NCBI GenBank assembly: GCA_018894105.1
Contig: CM032123.1
Location: 8,867,001 to 8,931,000 of the forward strand
Direction: 5' to 3'
Source of the DNA: Jacaranda mimosifolia
Taxonomy: Eukaryota > Streptophyta > Magnoliopsida > Lamiales > Bignoniaceae
Length of the DNA stretch: 64,000 nt
Part shown: piece after piece, positions 60,256 through 64,000 of the stretch
Position numbering within the stretch: the first letter of the stretch is position 1
Layout of the letters: every line of letters begins with the position of its first letter
Translations under genes and position numbers: made by a program
The notes under the pieces: model-generated
Database searches by the model: none
What the model saw: the letters and a program-made list of their open reading frames with translations, nothing else
Told to the model about the DNA's origin: nothing

Positions 60256-60739
60256 AAGTTTACCATTTTTCAAAATCCTCAAGAATGCAAGAAAGTTCTA
60301 GTGGACAGAAAAGTGTAACCAAGCTCTGGTTAACCTAAAGCAGTATTTAACCGCTCCCTTGATGATTGCCAAGCCTATGGTTAGGGAGGTCTTATGCATT
60401 TACCTTGCAATCTCGTCAGCAATGGTTAGTTCGGTTCTGGTGTTGACACAACATGACACACACAGACCAGTTTGAGATCGAAAAATTTGCCCTTACTTTG
60501 GTCACCCTAGCCAGGAAGCTGAGGCCCTATTTCCAGTCCTACTCTATTGTTGTCCTAACAAACCAACCCTTAAGTACTGTCAAAGCCAAACATATTGAGG
60601 AGACTGACCAAATGGGCCATTGAGTTAAAAGAGTTTGATGTCACTTTCCAACCTCAAACAGTTATAAAAACGTAAATACTGGCAGACTTTGTAGCCGAAC
60701 GCGTTGATCTCCCCGATAAGGTCAAATCAGATCCATATG

Positions 60740-61020
60740 GTTAGTCTCTACACATCAATGGATCAGCCACTTACATGGGAGAAGGAATAAGTATTTCTCT
60801 ACGCTCTCTCGTGCTAAGGAGTACGACTTCACAATTAAACTCGACTATCTTGTCACCAACAACGAAGCACAATATGAAGCATTTCTTGCCAGTATAAGGA
60901 TGGCCATTGATAAGGATTTCGAGCAATTAGCAGCAATTACAGACTCTTAACTGGTTACAGAGCAGTTCGAAGGGAACTTTGAAGCAAGGGAATCCACCAT
61001 GAATAAATATCTCGCTAAGG
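60740..61020 (+). pseudogene. Tat-element RNase H remnant
   Basis: Fragments such as LHINGSATYMGEG and EYDFTIKLDYLVTNNEAQYE, followed by AFLASIRMAIDK, match the RNase H of this lineage, in which the first acidic residue (normally D in DGS) has become N. Stops and frame shifts break the domain. Confidence 0.7.
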
Positions 61021-61076
61021 TCAAGAAATTATAGCAGCGGCTCAAGAAATTCTCCCATAGTCAGGACCCCATACAA

Positions 61077-62415
61077 GTGAATAAGAAAGTATATGCCTTA
61101 TCTAAGTTTGCTAGTTCGACGAAGGGTACCAAAGAAAAAACCATCACGTTCTTGGTCTTAGACAAACCCACCATAATTGACCCCGACCAGAATCACATCT
61201 GGGAGATCAAAGAATCAGCTCCCACCTGGCAGGATGAAATTAAAGCTTATCTAAGGGAAAGCATAGTGTTAGTAGATAAAAATGAAGCTCGAAGGTTGAG
61301 GAGTCGAGTAGTAAAGTTCGCCCTCGACAAGTATGGTCAGATGTACAAGAGATCTCTTTTTGGACCCCCACTGAGATGTTTGACATTGGAGCAGTCCTTT
61401 GAGGTTTTGCTGGAAATCTATTCAGGCATCTGCAGTAACCACTTTGGGGGGCAGAAACTAGCCCACAAGGTCATCAGGCACGGATACTTTTAGCTGACCT
61501 TACTTAAAGATGAGATCAACTTCTCCAAGAAGTGCCCGTCCTGCTAGGTGCATTCCAACAATACGCATCAACCTACTTCAACACTGGTGTCAGTTTAAAT
61601 CATGTGGCCATTCGACCAGTAGAGGATAGACTTTGTGGGCTCATTCCAAAAGTTACAGGCCAGAGAAGTATATGATAGTAGCAATCGAGTATTATACTAA
61701 ATTAGTCAAAGTAGAGGCGGTCCCAAAGATAACTAACGCGATAATTAGAAGCTTCTTGTGGAGGAAAATCACCTATCATTTTGGTCGACCAAAAGTACTG
61801 ATATCAGACAACATAACCCAATTCTAGAGCAGAAACACAAGGAACTGGTATGAAAGTTTGGGAATTCAACAACACTTCACCTTGGTTGGCAACCCTCAAG
61901 TAGACAGGAAAATTGAGGTTACAAATAGGATGATATTAGTCCACATCAAAACTCAACTTGAGGGATCCAAAGGAAACTGGGCGAACGACCTCCCAAGTGT
62001 CCAATGGGCATACAGAACCACTCTTAGAACTGCCACGGGGTATAGCACTTACAGTCTAGTCTATGGTTTAGAAGTAGTGATCCTAGCAAAATTGATACAA
62101 TATACAGCTCGAACAATTCATTACAACCCGATAAGGAATGAAGCTAAAAGACAGTTCCACTTTGAAACGATTGACGAACTAAAACCGCAAGCATTCACAA
62201 AAATACAAAGGTACAGGTCAATCCTAGTCAAACACTATGACAAGGGCATAAATCCAAGAAGCTTCGAAGTGGGCAATCTAGTCCTAAAAAAGGTAGAAGT
62301 CTCAAAAAATATTGGTAAGCTCGATCTAAAATGGGAAGGCCCTTACTCAGTGGTCAAGGTTGCCAAGCACAATTCTTACAGGATAGCAGACATGGATAGG
62401 AATAAGTTGCCTTGA
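61077..62415 (+). pseudogene. Tat-element integrase, broken
   Basis: The zinc-binding part is seen at 61430-61560 (HFGGQKLAHKVIRHGYF, then KKCPSC). The core is at 61633-61827 (YYTKLVKVEAVPKI, HFGRPKVLISDNITQF) and, after a stop, at 61858-62415 (LPSVQWAYRTTLRTATGYST, then KLDLKWEGPYSVVKVAK). The order is normal for a Ty3/gypsy integrase. Confidence 0.85.
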
Positions 62416-62632
62416 CCATGGGATGCAGTGAACTTGAAAAATTTTATATATGAATGGAGACTTTTTATCCTGACCCAAATGTTTATCAGGCACGAGATCC
62501 AGTCTTCTTGAAAATTACGCTTTTGTAACTTGGTTTCAAACTAATGAATTCAACTTATGTTCGATTCATTTCTTATTCTCATGTCCAATCATGCTTCTAG
62601 CCTCATCATTTAATAATGATGAAATTTTTTGA

Positions 62633-62940
62633 AGTCGACCTAGTAGTTGACTATAAAGTTGGTTTCAAACCAACTAACAAAGATATGTATATCGACTTAA
62701 CAATTCCACAAGGACTTGGTTCCTAACCAATCAGGACATCAAATAGAGGGATTTATGTAAAGTCAACCTAGTAGTTGACTGCAAAGTTGGTTTCAAACCA
62801 ACCAATTGTTACATGCATATTGACCTGAAATCTCAAACCAATCAATGCATCAAACGAGATATATTTATTTATTTATTTAAAGTAGACCTTGTAGTTGACT
62901 TTTACCTTGGTTTCAAACCAACCAACAAAAATATGCACCA
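62633..62940. repeat. Three tandem units of about 120-128 bp with a palindromic core
   Basis: Units start at 62633, 62761 and 62881. Each has GTAGTTGAC followed by TTGGTTTCAAACCAA, a near-perfect palindrome (GTTGGTTTCAAACCAAC in the first two). A partial copy is visible at about 62530. Tandem repeats in this position are typical of Tat elements. Confidence 0.85.
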
Positions 62941-63129
62941 CTTAATGAACTGAAGCAAAAGCTAAAGCAAAATGAAGACCAGACAATGGTATAAACTTCA
63001 AACCATTGGGCATTGTATTACAAAAACTTTCAAATCGTACAAAAACTTACATCAGGATGTTTATCATGCCTCTCGAGGTGGAAAAAGTACAACAAAAGAA
63101 AAAAAATGATAGAAAAACAGTCAGCAACA

Positions 63130-63974
63130 TCAGCTCGAGCCAGCCCCTTCCCCTCCTATGCCTCGAGCAATGCCTTCTGCCACCTCGTCAATAGCCCTAT
63201 CAAGTTCATCGACAGAATCCACAGGCACAACTATAGGAGGACCTTCGACCTCTTAATCCACTCCAGATCGAAGAGCCCCTACAAGTCAAGAAGGGCCAGC
63301 TTTCTCAGTTAAGAACGTGCGGTCGATGATGGGAAAGTATGCAGCAGTGTCAACTTTTCTATCCTTGAGGTCAATGGCAAAGTTGCCAACAAACTCGAAC
63401 TCCTTCCCCACCTCGACTGCCTTAGGATGAAGTAGGGCTTCCAGCTCCTCAGCTAGCGTATTCCCATCATACTCCTCAAGACACTCATTATGTAACACAT
63501 TCAATGGAGCCTTGTCCTCCTCGCAAAATTGATTGCCCAGAAACTCCAGCTACTTGAAGGTCTTCTAGAAGGCCTCATTGGCATCATCGAGCACAAAAAC
63601 AACGCTAGCCTCCGCGAAGGCAAGGCTCAGCAAAAATTGGTACACTGTCTAATTGCGTATGCTCATCAATATCTTGAAAAATTCATCACGAGCATATCTA
63701 AGGGTGTTGTTACACCCCAGGGCTCGACCAGAGAGTAAGGCCTCCTCCACTTCCAACCTTACCTTTTTCAACAGGTCATCCGAGCAGCTTCTCTCTGTTA
63801 CGATAGTCATTAGCTCCGAATCTTTCTCCTCAACCTACTTCTCAAGCCCTTTAATCCTGGACTCGAGTGACTTGACCCAAGATTTAGACAGTTCATAATG
63901 CTCTTCCTGCAATTTCTCCCAGTCGGCCAGGGCGAGCTCAACCTTCGATGAAAGTTGTAGCCCTATTGTCTGAC
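63130..63974 (-). pseudogene. Antisense additional frame of the Tat element, with six internal stops
   Basis: Read on the minus strand from a likely splice acceptor (TTCCTTATTGTAG, exon start at 63974), one reading frame continues for about 280 codons to TGA at 63130-63132. It contains coiled-coil-like parts (VELALADWEKLQEEHYELSK), EEYDGNTLAEELEALLHPKA and DRKVDTAAYFPIID, and ends PVDSVDELDRAIDEVAEGIA. Four TAG, one TGA and one TAA interrupt it. Antisense extra genes are known between pol and the 3' LTR in some Tat-lineage elements such as Grande. The upstream exon would lie beyond 64000. No function is known. Confidence 0.65.
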
Positions 63975-64000
63975 CTACAATAAGGAAAAATCAATCAAAG

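Larger units (their letters stand above)
52227..64000 (+). mobile_element. Tat-lineage gypsy retrotransposon, truncated by the window edge, with nested hAT
   Basis: A 5' LTR (interrupted by the hAT), gag, protease, reverse transcriptase, RNase H and integrase follow on the plus strand. After integrase there is a tandem-repeat region and an antisense frame. A long 3' non-coding part with an additional frame is a hallmark of the Tat lineage (Grande, Ogre and relatives). Just after the LTR, CATTTAGTGTCGTTTGTGGAA resembles the motif found at this position in the lineage. All frames are broken. The 3' LTR would be beyond 64000. Confidence 0.85.

Overview
This is a plant nuclear window, almost certainly from a eudicot. 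It has intron-rich genes with GT-AG introns, plant-only gene families, and dense LTR retrotransposons and MITEs in AT-rich intergenic DNA. I cannot name the species. No prokaryotic features, CRISPR arrays, rRNA or convincing tRNA genes were seen.

Host genes. (1) A complete six-exon gene at 2934-8872 (+) encodes a 262-residue Golgi type II membrane protein of the CGR2/CGR3 family, which acts in pectin homogalacturonan methylesterification. (2) A four-exon 1-aminocyclopropane-1-carboxylate synthase (ethylene biosynthesis) at 26704-29354 (+) has every exon and the main catalytic motifs. It carries a one-base deletion in exon 3, and a 494-bp Tourist-like MITE sits in intron 3. (3) A three-exon minus-strand gene at 47656-51992 encodes a 225-residue, probably plastid-targeted membrane protein of a plant-specific family. 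(4) A three-exon C-terminal remnant of an unrecognised gene lies at 1179-1628 and abuts an LTR.

Mobile elements, left to right. A partial gypsy LTR (1-1178); a tRNA-type SINE (10443-10568); three MITE or MULE-like elements (10899-13328); an internally deleted gypsy element with two LTRs (17754-20996); a chimeric, deleted copia-type element with two 506-bp LTRs (22331-24309); a TRIM remnant (31114-31393); a long-TIR element (31415-32415); a complete but decayed minus-strand chromovirus with about 3-kb LTRs and AAAAT target duplications (33236-45364); and a Tat-lineage gypsy element running off the right edge (about 52227-64000). A 3.9-kb hAT transposon is inserted in the 5' LTR of the Tat element. 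All the autonomous-type coding regions are broken by stops or frameshifts.

Overall, three normal plant genes are spaced by layers of nested, methylation-decayed transposons. I found no clear undescribed molecular system. The observations most worth checking are the ACC synthase frameshift, the Tat antisense frame whose six internal stops are each one C-to-T change from a sense codon, the 57-bp repeats flanking a MULE-like element, a perfect 40-bp-arm hairpin, and the chimeric copia-type element.
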